From CAVSVP01 sp963731125 (GTDB taxonomy: Bacteria; Pseudomonadota; Gammaproteobacteria; Competibacterales; Competibacteraceae): DNA of 64,000 nucleotides. Position 1 is the stretch's first letter. Each line of letters begins with the position of its first letter. The position numbers and the translations under genes were made by a program. The notes below the pieces were generated by a model. The model was not told the origin of the DNA and ran no database searches. It saw only the letters and a program-made list of their open reading frames with translations. The stretch lies in NCBI GenBank assembly GCA_963731125.1, contig CAVSVP010000007.1, positions 558,001-622,000 of the forward strand, in the 5' to 3' direction. Below are positions 53,852 through 62,452 of this stretch, one piece after another.

Positions 53852-54366
53852 GGGTTAGTGTCTTTAAGGGTCAGGGGGAAACCGGCAACGGTGAGCAGCA
53901 CCCGCTCGCAATGTTGCGCCACCGCCTGATGCAGCCAACCCGCCTCGTCGCGAAAGCATCTAGCTAAGGGGTTAGCGGGAACAATGCCCTGGCCAACCTC
54001 GTTACTGACTAAGATGACATCACCTGGCAACTCGGGCAAAATGGACAATAATGCCTGTTTCTCTACTGCCAGACAGGTTTCCCCTGCTGCGAGCAAATTG
54101 CTCAGCCACAGAGTCAGGCAATCGACGATGAGACAATGGCTAGGCGCTGCGTTCTCCTGCAGGGTTTTGGCGAGTGCTAAGGGCTCTTCGGCGAGTTTCC
54201 AATCGGCAGGGCGCTCTCTACGGTGGCGCGCGATACGGGCAGCCATCTCTTCGTCCATGACAGTGGCGGTGGCAATATAAATTACCCTCAGTCCACTTTG
54301 CAGGGCGTGGTGCTGTGCAAGGGCGCTTTTGCCGGAGCGGGCACCGCCCAGGATAAGTTCTTTCAT
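53848..54366 (-). CDS. cobU: Adenosylcobinamide kinase / guanylyltransferase CobU
   Basis: 172 residues. P-loop LILGGARSGKSALAQHHA, VIYIATATVMDEEMAARIARHRRERPADW (GMP-acceptor His region), ILVSNEVGQGIVPANPLARCFRDEAGWLHQAVA. Activates adenosylcobinamide for nucleotide-loop assembly, working with CobT downstream. No cobalamin riboswitch was recognised in the 290 bases upstream. Confidence 0.96.
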   Translation of the reverse strand: MKELILGGARSGKSALAQHHALQSGLRVIYIATATVMDEEMAARIARHRRERPADWKLAEEPLALAKTLQENAAPSHCLIVDCLTLWLSNLLAAGETCLAVEKQALLSILPELPGDVILVSNEVGQGIVPANPLARCFRDEAGWLHQAVAQHCERVLLTVAGFPLTLKDTNP

Positions 54367-54660
54367 GACCTAAGCTAAGATTACACCGGCCGCTCAAGGC
54401 GGTATTTTCCAATTCCGCGCGCCGTGAACTTGATTGTCGATAACTCATGAAGCAGGGCGAGCAAGTCGGATGTCTTCAGCGATTCGATGTCCACAAAAAC
54501 CTGTCGATGCTGCCAATCACCTGTCAGAGGGTGCTGCATAAACATCGCCGAAGGTGCTGGCTATGGATGGCCTCAGTAAAACATCATCCGCTTGATGTTT
54601 CATCACTACCCTTCCATGTTCATCCTTCGACTGAAGTTGTAAACTTGTGTTGACAGGGAC
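54367..54660. other. Intergenic region upstream of cobU
   Basis: About 290 bases. No cobalamin-riboswitch B12 box was seen. A plus-strand open frame (54447-54653) has no recognisable product. The right edge abuts interspersed repeat copy D. Confidence 0.35.
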
Positions 54661-54812
54661 TAAGCTGGACTTTGGCCATTGTTTTAACTCCCTCTCTCCT
54701 AGTGGAAGGGGGTTGGGGTGAGGAGAAAATGGCCAAAGTCGAGCTAAGGATTGTGCACGAAATAACGTCCCGATTTAACCTTTCCGTAGCCTGGAGCGCA
54801 GCGGAATCCGGG
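54661..54812. repeat. Interspersed inverted repeat, copy D, fused to a REP-like repeat
   Basis: TAAGCTGGACTTTGGCCATT (54661) and AATGGCCAAAGTCGAGCTAA (near 54729) are inverted arms around a CCCTCTCTCC/GGGTGAGGAG core. The sequence then follows copy C base for base with few changes (ATTGTGCACGAAATAACGTC...) and runs into GTAGCCTGGAGCGCAGCGGA (54786-54805), the REP-like motif also found at 8585. Confidence 0.75.
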
Positions 54813-54833
54813 ATTTGACTGAGTGATTGGAGA

Positions 54834-55220
54834 TTAGCACCTCAAGGCACTATGAAAGGACTCAAAAACCCAGACATATACCTGATCAATTTCCCTTTCC
54901 GCCTCCAGCCAGTCTTGTATAGGATTGCCGTTCTGAAAGCGCCGCCGCTCAGCGCGATAATAAGCGGCCTCTGCGATCATGCGATAGCGCCTCTCTGCCT
55001 GTACCGAGCAATGGACAGATTTTACCGCGCGGCAACGTTTACACATATTCAGCGCAGGCAAGTCTCGCCACCGTCTATGGATGGCGCATACCCATGTTTG
55101 CCACAAGTATTGTCGCTTCTGACGGGGTGAACCTTGTAAAAGTGCACGGTAATAAGCATGTGCGGCCCGTGTAACGACCTGGTCCCCCATGGGCAGTCTT
55201 GCGATGTCGTGATATATCAT
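54834..55220 (-). CDS. DUF2934-domain small protein
   Basis: 128 residues from ATG 55220, which has GGAGAG 7 bases upstream; the frame is open to 55421 but without such a site. Residues ~78-112 (RYRMIAEAAYYRAERRRFQN ... WLEAEREID) fit DUF2934, a short helical domain found in small cytoplasmic proteins of proteobacteria. The N-terminal half (MIYHDIARLPMGDQVVTRAAHAYYRALL) is helical and basic, and there is a CKRC pair. Function unknown. Confidence 0.65.
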   Translation of the reverse strand: MIYHDIARLPMGDQVVTRAAHAYYRALLQGSPRQKRQYLWQTWVCAIHRRWRDLPALNMCKRCRAVKSVHCSVQAERRYRMIAEAAYYRAERRRFQNGNPIQDWLEAEREIDQVYVWVFESFHSALRC

Positions 55221-55537
55221 TACAGCTCTCTCCTTTCCCGCAGTAAGGCTGGGAAGTAAAGAATGGCTGGCAGTAACGCCCTCGTGCCAGCTGAAATCGT
55301 TGCAGGCTTGGCGAGCGGCGCAAGAGGCTACGAGCATATGTGTTCGAAAGTTTACACGACATTGTTTGGCATGTGACACTAGTTTTGTCAGAACTTTGGC
55401 AAAATTGACCTTTTGTTGCAATTTTTCACAACTGAATATGACGGGAAATTTTAGCCGAAAATTTTACGATCCTGGAAACAGCGTGTTTGGCTGATACTTG
55501 GAGTGAACAGGTGCAATTTCACAAGGAGGTTTTTATT
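55221..55537. other. Intergenic region between divergent small genes
   Basis: About 320 bases holding divergent promoters for the DUF2934 gene (minus) and the small-gene cluster (plus). No hairpin terminator is visible. The frames running through it have no coding character I can support. Confidence 0.35.
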
Positions 55538-55609
55538 ATGTGCCGTAGAGTATTGTTGAGTATTTTAAAGTACTGTCCAGTGCTGTATAGTTGGCTGGCC
55601 AACCGATAG
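55538..55609 (+). CDS. Short ORF (23 residues) heading the small-gene cluster
   Basis: ATG 55538 follows a near-perfect Shine-Dalgarno AAGGAGG at 8 bases. Product MCRRVLLSILKYCPVLYSWL-ANR, basic then hydrophobic. It ends at TAG 55607-55609, 12 bases before the HTH gene. The quality of its ribosome-binding site suggests real translation, as a leader peptide or small membrane peptide. No homologue recognised. Confidence 0.5.
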   Translation: MCRRVLLSILKYCPVLYSWLANR

Positions 55610-55621
55610 CCGGTATTCGTC

Positions 55622-55798
55622 ATGAATATCCTGACGGCTGAGGAGGTTGCCGCTTGGCTCAAAGTCAAGCCGGTAACTGTGCGGCGCTTACTGGTATCGG
55701 GAAAGCTAACTGGATTTAAAGTTGGCAACGAGTGGCGTATTACTGAGGACGACCTGCAACGATTCATTGAACAGCAAAGGGAAAAGAGCAAGAGATGA
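55622..55798 (+). CDS. Excisionase/MerR-like helix-turn-helix protein, 58 residues
   Basis: ATG 55622, TGA 55796-55798. The sequence MNILTAEEVAAWLKVKPVTV then RRLLVSGKLTGFKVGNEWRI and TEDDLQRFIEQQ is a textbook HTH_17 (excisionase-family winged HTH): a 'T-x-E-E-V-A-x-x-L' recognition helix pair and the 'G-x-x-W-R-I' wing. Such proteins are phage/plasmid excisionases or small regulators. Its stop overlaps the next gene's ATG (ATGA), so translation is coupled. No integrase is nearby, which argues for a regulator role. Confidence 0.8.
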   Translation: MNILTAEEVAAWLKVKPVTVRRLLVSGKLTGFKVGNEWRITEDDLQRFIEQQREKSKR

Positions 55799-56133
55799 GC
55801 GCCAAGTTACAGGTAGACCAGGAAAACCTGGAAGTTTTGGAATGCCTATTAGAGCGTGCTTCCGCTTTAACGGAACTGTTGCACGACCAGACTAGGGAAA
55901 CGTTAAAGCGGCATGTTTTGGAATATGAGCTGTATCGGAAATTTGCGGCGCTGCTGTTTACCGTACAGGATTGCGTGGAACTTGCGCAGGAGATTGTCGG
56001 AGACACGCTGAATCCTCCCGAGAGCCCCCCCAAACAGCCCAAAAAACAAACCACTTTAGGCAAAGTGGTGTTTCTGCAGGGCAAATCTAAAGGACGACAA
56101 GCTAAATCCAAGGGCAAGGGATATGCAGACTGA
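55795..56133 (+). CDS. Hypothetical protein coupled to the HTH gene
   Basis: 112 residues. Residues 1-70 are predicted helical and acidic/leucine-rich (LEVLECLLERASALTELLHDQTRETLKRHVLEYELYRKF). The C-terminal third is low complexity, Pro/Lys-rich (PPESPPKQPKKQTTLGKVVFLQGKSKGRQAKSKGKG), like a nucleic-acid- or membrane-binding tail. No family recognised. It overlaps the HTH gene by 4 bases and the next small gene by 11. Confidence 0.6.
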   Translation: MSAKLQVDQENLEVLECLLERASALTELLHDQTRETLKRHVLEYELYRKFAALLFTVQDCVELAQEIVGDTLNPPESPPKQPKKQTTLGKVVFLQGKSKGRQAKSKGKGYAD

Positions 56134-56311
56134 TTCAAATTCAATGCTACCTAATACTTGTCAAGCACAGCAACAACATAGCATCGTGACGGAAAAAGAC
56201 ATAGCGTTGCTCCATGCAGCAGCTTACGCTGTTCGTAGGCTTTCCGACGGATATTTCTCATGGCAATTACTCGACTTAGCCGATCGGCTAAAGCGTTTAT
56301 GTGCTGAATAA
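56123..56311 (+). CDS. Hypothetical small protein, third gene of the cluster
   Basis: 62 residues, starting 11 bases inside the previous gene. The C-terminal part (IALLHAAAYAVRRLSDGYFSWQLLDLADRLKRL) is a likely amphipathic two-helix segment. No family recognised. Gene overlap is the main argument that it is real. Confidence 0.5.
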   Translation: MQTDSNSMLPNTCQAQQQHSIVTEKDIALLHAAAYAVRRLSDGYFSWQLLDLADRLKRLCAE

Positions 56312-56526
56312 CACCTTTCGGTCGGCAGGCATAATCGTCACTCGTCACTCGTCACTTGACAGTTTTATCTTCGCTTATCTTTGCAGCTCGCGTAACGGCA
56401 TAACCACAGGTATTGGAACCTGTGGGAGCTGCCCTACTGAGTGAGTCCCGCGGGGCGATTATTATTGGCGGTAGGAGATAAGTCTACTACTTGAGGAACT
56501 TCAACATATTACGGACACGTTAGATC

Positions 56527-56892
56527 ATGGCTTACACATTCACTATTCAATCCGGCTTAAAAGAGCTTCCAGGCGATCCTTTTGTGTCTGCAGGCCTAAT
56601 CACCCCCGATTTAGCAAAAAATTTGCTGGAGAAATATCAAAGGATCGGTTATCTGCGCAACGTTCAATGGAACCCTATTAAATTCAAAGTTTCTATCGAG
56701 ATATGGCAGGCGACTACCTGCCGGCATGAGGTGGCAAAACGCTATCCATACGTTGCCGAAATTTTTATGGTAAACGGGAGTTGCACTGTTTATTTGCAGG
56801 ATCTTATGGACGTAATAGGACTGATCGAAGGGTATCGGTTTTTAATGGAAGCGGTTCAAGAACCCTGTGAATCCAACCATCGGCTTCATTAG
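56527..56892 (+). CDS. Hypothetical protein, 121 residues
   Basis: Begins MAYTFTIQSGLKELPGDPFV. Mixed alpha/beta appearance (VQWNPIKFKVSIEIWQAT; YPYVAEIFMVNGSCTVYLQDLMDVIGLIEGYRFL). No signal peptide, no recognised domain. The ribosome-binding site is weak (ACACGTTAG upstream). It lies 215 bases after the small-gene cluster and 140 before serC, so its operon membership is unclear. Confidence 0.55.
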   Translation: MAYTFTIQSGLKELPGDPFVSAGLITPDLAKNLLEKYQRIGYLRNVQWNPIKFKVSIEIWQATTCRHEVAKRYPYVAEIFMVNGSCTVYLQDLMDVIGLIEGYRFLMEAVQEPCESNHRLH

Positions 56893-57035
56893 CCGCAACC
56901 TTTAAGCTGACTCACAGCTTGCCGTTATCTGCAACGGCATTGGCCTGGCGGGAAAATTCCAGAGCTCCTGAAGAGGTAGGACGCGACGCTTTCTGTTAGA
57001 ATCACACATTTTTCATCTGGGTAGGATTTTAGAAG

Positions 57036-58118
57036 ATGTCACGTCCCTATAATTTCAGCGCGGGCCCCGCCATGTTGCCCGCTGCAGTGCTTGAACAAGC
57101 CAAGGCGGAACTGCTGGATTGGCAAGGATCAGGCATGTCCGTGATGGAAATGAGTCATCGCGGTAAAGAATTTATGTCCATCGCCAAACAGGCAGAAGCT
57201 GATTTACGGGAGCTGTTAAAAATCCCGGAAAGTTATAAAGTTTTGTTTCTACAGGGAGGAGCCACTGCGCAGTTCGCCATGGTGCCTATGAACCTGTTGC
57301 GCGGCAAAGACCGAGCCGACTACCTGAACACCGGGTTGTGGTCAAAGAAAGCCATCGCCGAAGGCAAACGCTATTGTCAGGTCAATGTGGTGGCGAGTTC
57401 GGAAGCCACTAAATTTACTACGGTTCCACCTCGGCCCGACTGGCAATGTGATCCTCGAGCAGCCTATTTTCATTTTACTCCCAATGAAACCATTAACGGC
57501 GTTGAGATCCATCACATTCCCGAGATCTCCGAGGTGCCGCTTGTGGCGGATATGTCCTCAACCCTGTTATCCCGTCCCCTGGATATCGCCAAGTTTGGCC
57601 TGATTTACGCCGGCGCTCAAAAAAACATCGGTCCGGCAGGTTTGACCTTGGTTATCGTGCGGGAAGATTTGCTTGGCGAAGCTTCGTCTCTCACGCCTTC
57701 CGTGTTTAACTATAAAACCCAAGCCGATAACGGTTCTATGCTCAATACGCCTCCCACCTATGCTTGGTATATCGCCGGACTGGTATTTCACTGGCTAAAA
57801 GCGCAGGGTGGTTTAGAGATGATGGCTCGGCGTAATCAGCGCAAAGCGGAATTGCTTTACACGGCGATTGATCAGTCAGGATTTTACAAAAATCCCATTG
57901 ATCCGGCGTATCGTTCCTGGATGAACGTGCCCTTTACGCTACCCGATCCCGCACTGGATAAGCCATTTCTCTCTGAGGCAAGAGCTGAAGGCCTGTTGGC
58001 GTTGGCAGGCCATCGCTCAGTGGGTGGTATGCGCGCTAGCATTTATAACGCCATGCCTGAAGAAGGCGTACAAGCCTTGATCCATTTTATGGATGATTTT
58101 GCCCGGCGCCATGGTTGA
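57036..58118 (+). CDS. serC: Phosphoserine aminotransferase SerC
   Basis: 360 residues, PLP enzyme (class V fold) converting 3-phosphohydroxypyruvate to phosphoserine; also acts in pyridoxine synthesis. YNFSAGPAMLPAAVLEQA at the N terminus, FLQGGATAQFAMVPMNLL (phosphate-binding), LIYAGAQKNIGPAGLTLVI with the PLP Lys, and GHRSVGGMRASIYNAMPEEGV at the C terminus. serA follows after 106 bases, so both steps of serine synthesis are encoded here. Confidence 0.97.
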   Translation: MSRPYNFSAGPAMLPAAVLEQAKAELLDWQGSGMSVMEMSHRGKEFMSIAKQAEADLRELLKIPESYKVLFLQGGATAQFAMVPMNLLRGKDRADYLNTGLWSKKAIAEGKRYCQVNVVASSEATKFTTVPPRPDWQCDPRAAYFHFTPNETINGVEIHHIPEISEVPLVADMSSTLLSRPLDIAKFGLIYAGAQKNIGPAGLTLVIVREDLLGEASSLTPSVFNYKTQADNGSMLNTPPTYAWYIAGLVFHWLKAQGGLEMMARRNQRKAELLYTAIDQSGFYKNPIDPAYRSWMNVPFTLPDPALDKPFLSEARAEGLLALAGHRSVGGMRASIYNAMPEEGVQALIHFMDDFARRHG

Positions 58119-58224
58119 ATATCGCCGTTTAAGGAACGGCCAAAAAATTGGCAGATGAATCGGCATGACGAGGCAATGGATGCCGCATTAGATCCGGTTT
58201 GTTAAACTCGATAAAATAGGCACC

Positions 58225-59388
58225 ATGTTCAAGATCTTAACGCTAAATAATATCCGGGTGGCAGGCCTGGAGCGGTTGTCTCGCGACCGCTATGAAGTCG
58301 CTTCGGAAATTCAGCATCCGGATGCCGTATTATTGCGCTCCTTTAATATGCATGACTGGTCGATTCCCAACACGCTAAAAGCAGTGGGACGCGCCGGAGC
58401 AGGAGTGAATAATATTCCGGTTGCCAAGCTAAGTGCTTGCGGCATTCCCGTGTTTAACACTCCCGGCGCCAATGCCAACGCCGTCAAAGAGCTGGTGCTG
58501 GCAGGTATGTTAATGGCCGCCCGTAATATTGGTCCAGCGTGGAATTACGCTCGTAGCCTGCAAGGCTCCGATGCCGAAATTACCAAACAAGTCGAGGCGG
58601 GCAAAAAGCACTTTGTGGGCGTTGAACTACCCAACCGAACTTTGGGAGTGATCGGCTTAGGCTCCATTGGTGTCAAAGTGGCCAATGCGGCGCAGGCTTT
58701 GGGAATGCGAGTGATCGGTTGTGACCCTCATATTACCGTTAGTAATGCCTGGCAGTTATCGGCACAGGTCGAGCAGGTGATGAGTGTGGATGATGTCTTG
58801 GCGCAGGCCGATTTTGTCACCCTCCATGTTCCTTTATCGGAATCGACCCGACATCTTATTGACGCCAAGCGGTTAATAAACGCTCGCCAAGGGATCACGA
58901 TCCTGAATTTTGCCCGACAAGGTATCGTTGATGAGGAGGCGGTCTGCGAAGCGATCCGTGACAGCAAGGTCAATGCTTACGTCTGCGATTTTCCCAGTAA
59001 TCTTCTCAAGGATCACGAGCGGGTCATTACGCTGCCGCACCTGGGGGCATCCACTCAGGAAGCCGAGGAAAACTGCGCCATTATGGTCGCCGACCAGGTG
59101 CGCGAGTATCTGGAAAACGGCACAGTGCGCAATTCCGTTAATTTTCCCGAGATGTTTATGCCCCGCAATGAGGGCTGCCGCCTATTGGTGGTCAATGCCA
59201 ATATTCCCCATATGATTGAGCGCATCTCCACGGCCATCGCCAATGCTAATATTAATATCATGGATTTATTGAATCGCTCACGGGGTGAAATCGCCTGTAC
59301 CATGGTAGATGTCGAATGTTCAGTGCCGGAGTCTGTCGTGACTGAGATCGCCGGTACCGAGGGCGTGCTGGCGGTGCGGGTGCTATAA
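58225..59388 (+). CDS. serA: D-3-phosphoglycerate dehydrogenase SerA
   Basis: 387 residues. First enzyme of serine synthesis. NAD-binding GLGSIGVKVANAAQALGMRVIGCDP; catalytic region ILNFARQGIVDEEAV and ITLPHLGASTQEAEENCA (His). A C-terminal ACT domain (LLVVNANIPHMIERISTAIANANINIMDLLN) provides serine feedback. It is slightly shorter than the E. coli enzyme (about 410). It follows serC on the same strand. Confidence 0.96.
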   Translation: MFKILTLNNIRVAGLERLSRDRYEVASEIQHPDAVLLRSFNMHDWSIPNTLKAVGRAGAGVNNIPVAKLSACGIPVFNTPGANANAVKELVLAGMLMAARNIGPAWNYARSLQGSDAEITKQVEAGKKHFVGVELPNRTLGVIGLGSIGVKVANAAQALGMRVIGCDPHITVSNAWQLSAQVEQVMSVDDVLAQADFVTLHVPLSESTRHLIDAKRLINARQGITILNFARQGIVDEEAVCEAIRDSKVNAYVCDFPSNLLKDHERVITLPHLGASTQEAEENCAIMVADQVREYLENGTVRNSVNFPEMFMPRNEGCRLLVVNANIPHMIERISTAIANANINIMDLLNRSRGEIACTMVDVECSVPESVVTEIAGTEGVLAVRVL

Positions 59389-60093
59389 GTTTTGCAGTGC
59401 AGAGCTGACTGCCGTGGTTTTCGATGCATGAATATGCAGTCAGCTCCGATAGCCTAAGCATAGGGCGGAATAGCGGAGCGTATTCCGCAGAATGGACTAT
59501 TCGCCTTATCCCCGGCTTTGGACACTCACCATCCATCCTGATTTTTCGAAGAACCCCCTCTCATCTTACGTTACGTTGAAACAATAACTTCGCCAATTAA
59601 CCTGCCTTAACGGTTCTCTGGATCCGACCTGGGTCGGTGGGCTGTTCGCTGATCTGGCTAACATCAACCGGTTAGCATACAAGAGAGCTATTACTGTATT
59701 TTTTTGTTGAATTTCATTAGTGAGTATGGTAAATACTTTTTAAATATCAAGTTCTTAGGAAAGCTAGTAGAAGCATAAAGTGACGTTTTTTGTAAAAAAT
59801 TGTTAAACATAGTGGAAAAATGTGACTTTTTTTTGTTAATAGTGTAAAAAATAAGGAAATATAAACTGACATTCCGCACCAAACCATCTTAACTTTTTAA
59901 ATTTGTTGATTTCGATATTATTAAATCAAAGGTGGTATGGAATTTAACTTAATATATTCAATTAGTTAATAAGATATGCGGAATGATAGGATAAATATAG
60001 GAAATCTAAATATTAAAAATAGGGAATATTAACTTTGAATACCGCCTCTTCGATAATCTGTGCCTTATGTAACCTGTATTTGAAGGAGGATAG
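59389..60093. other. Long intergenic region with a strongly AT-rich tract
   Basis: About 700 bases. The first 300 have ordinary composition. From about 59690 to 60060 the sequence is dominated by A and T runs (TTTTTTTGTTAATAG, AATATATTCAATTAG and similar), unlike the rest of the window. No gene is supported. It precedes the VPEID-CTERM gene and may hold its promoter or a nucleoid-protein-binding or curved segment. GGAGG precedes the gene start at 60094. Confidence 0.6.
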
Positions 60094-60378
60094 ATGAAAC
60101 GAATGATTCTATTAATAGCCGGTGCTGCCATCCTAGCGCTATCGGCAACGAGCGTGGTCGCTGCGCCCCCAGAACGGAATAGAGTTCCTCACGGTTTGGC
60201 CAAAAAAGATCCGTCCGGAGTTCCTCACGGTTTGGCGAAGAGAAATGAGGTGCCTGAAATCGATGCCGCCGCGGGAGGTAGTGCCATCGTTTTGCTGTCG
60301 GGCCTCTTGCTGCTTCTTTCGGAGCGGAGACTATCCGAAAAGACCTCGGTGGCTCACCAAGATAACCGTATGGTTTAA
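60094..60378 (+). CDS. VPEID-CTERM sorting-domain protein
   Basis: 94 residues. Signal peptide (MKRMILLIAGAAILALSATS then VVAAP). The short mature region repeats VPHGLAK twice, followed by EVPEIDAAAGGSAIVLLSGL and LLLLSERR: the VPEID signature, a transmembrane helix and a basic end, the tripartite C-terminal signal recognised by exosortase E. GGAGG lies 6-7 bases before the ATG. The exosortase E/protease gene is next on the same strand, so this is very likely its substrate. A very short passenger suggests a structural or surface-attached peptide. Confidence 0.88.
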   Translation: MKRMILLIAGAAILALSATSVVAAPPERNRVPHGLAKKDPSGVPHGLAKRNEVPEIDAAAGGSAIVLLSGLLLLLSERRLSEKTSVAHQDNRMV

Positions 60379-60651
60379 TTAGCCGACCCTGTTGTCCGGA
60401 GAAAAATTCCAACAGCACTGCTGAGCCAGGCGTATGGCTGATAGCGGCTACGCACTTTAGGAAAGGAAAGACTGTGCGATTTACAGGGATACGGTGAACG
60501 CTATATACAGCTATACGCCTAGCCTTTTTTAAATTGTGGTATGGGCACAACGGCACGCTTGCCAACCGGGGGCCATTTTTAACAACCCTTCTTTATCTAT
60601 AACCCTCCGAATCCTGGTATCCCTGACGGGAAGCCGGCATTAAGAAGCAGC

Positions 60652-62361
60652 ATGTTGCATAACTTGACGAAAACCCTTATCCCTTCTAGGCCCTTTACAC
60701 AAATTCACAACCTTGTAATCGCGCAGCGATTAACACTGCGTGCAATCTTGCTGGTGGCGCTTCTAACAATCGAACTGATCGTGCTAACCTGGCGCTATGA
60801 AGTACCTGCCCTTGTCTCGCTTCAATTAGTTTTCACGAATGATGTCAGCTGGGCGGCATGGCTGTTTCAGCTTTCGAAACAGATTTGGCCAGCAGGCCTG
60901 TGGGTTATCGGTGCGTGTCTCCTTTGTCTGCTTATCCCCACGCCGCGGCTTCAGGCCATTCTTGTCGATTGGCAGGCACAGGCAAAGGGATCTCATTGGT
61001 GGGTGTGGTTAATCTGTCATGGCCTTGCGTTCGCTGCATTCGCAGAGATCACCGCTTTTCTCTTTGCAGATCCCACCGACCCGACCCGGCTTTCGGCGCT
61101 TGGATTTATCAGTTGGATGGCACTCCTTAGCGCTACCCTCTGGCTCTGGTTGCTCGCTCTCGCGCCGGGCCGTTTTTGGTTAGGGCTGCTGCGCCACGAG
61201 CACAAGCGGTTGCTCATCGGATTGCTGCTGGGCATCTGCGCCTGGAGGATCATTCGATTCGATGGTCCCCTCGCCTCAGTAGCGCTTTGGGACATGCTAA
61301 CCGAGCCGACGCTGCAGCTTGTCCATGCGCTGCTCGGCTGGGTCTATTCCGAGCTTGTCTATCAACCCCAGCTGTCTGTGGTCGGTACCGCCGTCTTCCA
61401 GGTCGACATTCGCTACGGCTGTTCGGGCATCGAAGGCATTACCCTGATCACCCTATTTCTGGGTATCTATTTTTGGCTCTTCCGCAAAGCGCTACGCTTT
61501 CCCCACGTTTTCTGGCTGATCCCGGTGGGGATGCTGGCCATCTGGCTCGCCAACGCCGTGCGTATCGTCACGCTGATTGTCATCGGGACGTCCTTTTCCC
61601 GGGACGTCGCGTTACAGAGTTTTCATTCACAAGCCGGTTGGGCCGCCCTGACCCTGATCTCGGTAGGTCTGATTGCGCTGTCGCACCGGATGCGGATCTT
61701 TAGCATTACCCAATCAAACGCTCCGCCTGCTCATCGTCTCGCCGTTGCGCTACTCGTTCCCTTTCTGGTGATGATGGCAGCATCCATGATCACCTCGCTC
61801 TTCTCCAACGGCTTTGACCTGCTCTATCCCTTACGTGTGGTGGCGGTCGCCGCCACTCTCTTCTATTTTCGAAAAATTTACGCCCGCTTGCGTTGGGAGT
61901 GGACCTGGCACGCCACGGCCATTGGGGTGGCGGTGTTCGTCATGTGGGTCCTGTTGGCACCCCAGGGCGCGGGCAGTGACACGGCGTTAGCCGAGGGACT
62001 GGCGCAATTACCCCATTGGGCGGCAGCCTTCTGGTTGCTCTTTCGCGTACTCGGTTCGGTCATCACCGTGCCTGTCGCCGAGGAACTTGCCTTTCGCGGT
62101 TATTTAATCCGCAAGCTGATGGCGAAGGACTTCACAGCGGTATCGCCCGGGCAGTTCGCCTGGCTCTCATTTTTGATGTCTTCCCTTCTTTTTGGGCTGC
62201 TGCATGACCGTTGGATTGCCGGGACCCTGGCCGGAATGGGCTATGCGCTGGCGCTCTACCGACGCGGCCAGCTAGGTGATGCCGTCATGGCTCACATGAC
62301 AACGAACGCGCTGATCGCCGTTGTCGTCCTGGTTGAGGGAAGATGGTCTTTGTGGTCTTAA
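60652..62361 (+). CDS. xrtE: Exosortase E / CPBP protease fusion (VPEID-CTERM system)
   Basis: 569 residues, polytopic membrane protein. The N-terminal half is an exosortase with the catalytic triad: Cys in RYGCSGIEGITL, Arg in WLANAVRIVTLIVIG, His in QSFHSQAGWAAL. The C-terminal half is a CAAX/CPBP-type protease: EELAFRGYLIRKL (EExxxR) and later His residues in FGLLHDRW and VMAHMTTNALIAV. This fused architecture is the family named exosortase E/protease, VPEID-CTERM system. It should cleave the neighbouring substrate at the VPEID site. 270 bases separate the two genes. Confidence 0.92.
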   Translation: MLHNLTKTLIPSRPFTQIHNLVIAQRLTLRAILLVALLTIELIVLTWRYEVPALVSLQLVFTNDVSWAAWLFQLSKQIWPAGLWVIGACLLCLLIPTPRLQAILVDWQAQAKGSHWWVWLICHGLAFAAFAEITAFLFADPTDPTRLSALGFISWMALLSATLWLWLLALAPGRFWLGLLRHEHKRLLIGLLLGICAWRIIRFDGPLASVALWDMLTEPTLQLVHALLGWVYSELVYQPQLSVVGTAVFQVDIRYGCSGIEGITLITLFLGIYFWLFRKALRFPHVFWLIPVGMLAIWLANAVRIVTLIVIGTSFSRDVALQSFHSQAGWAALTLISVGLIALSHRMRIFSITQSNAPPAHRLAVALLVPFLVMMAASMITSLFSNGFDLLYPLRVVAVAATLFYFRKIYARLRWEWTWHATAIGVAVFVMWVLLAPQGAGSDTALAEGLAQLPHWAAAFWLLFRVLGSVITVPVAEELAFRGYLIRKLMAKDFTAVSPGQFAWLSFLMSSLLFGLLHDRWIAGTLAGMGYALALYRRGQLGDAVMAHMTTNALIAVVVLVEGRWSLWS

Positions 62362-62452
62362 CCGGCGTATACGGTGAACCCGTTGCTCGAGCTTCGCCAT
62401 CCCCTTCTTCTCGAAATCGCCAAAGCAAGCGTGGAAATGCCAAACCAATACC

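Noticed and set aside
54367..54660. Cobalamin riboswitch upstream of cobU-cobT
   Set aside because: No B12-box-like sequence or suitable pairing was recognised.
59691..59882. 63-residue minus-strand frame in the AT-rich tract
   Set aside because: Lys/Phe/Ile/Asn-rich as expected from random AT-rich DNA.
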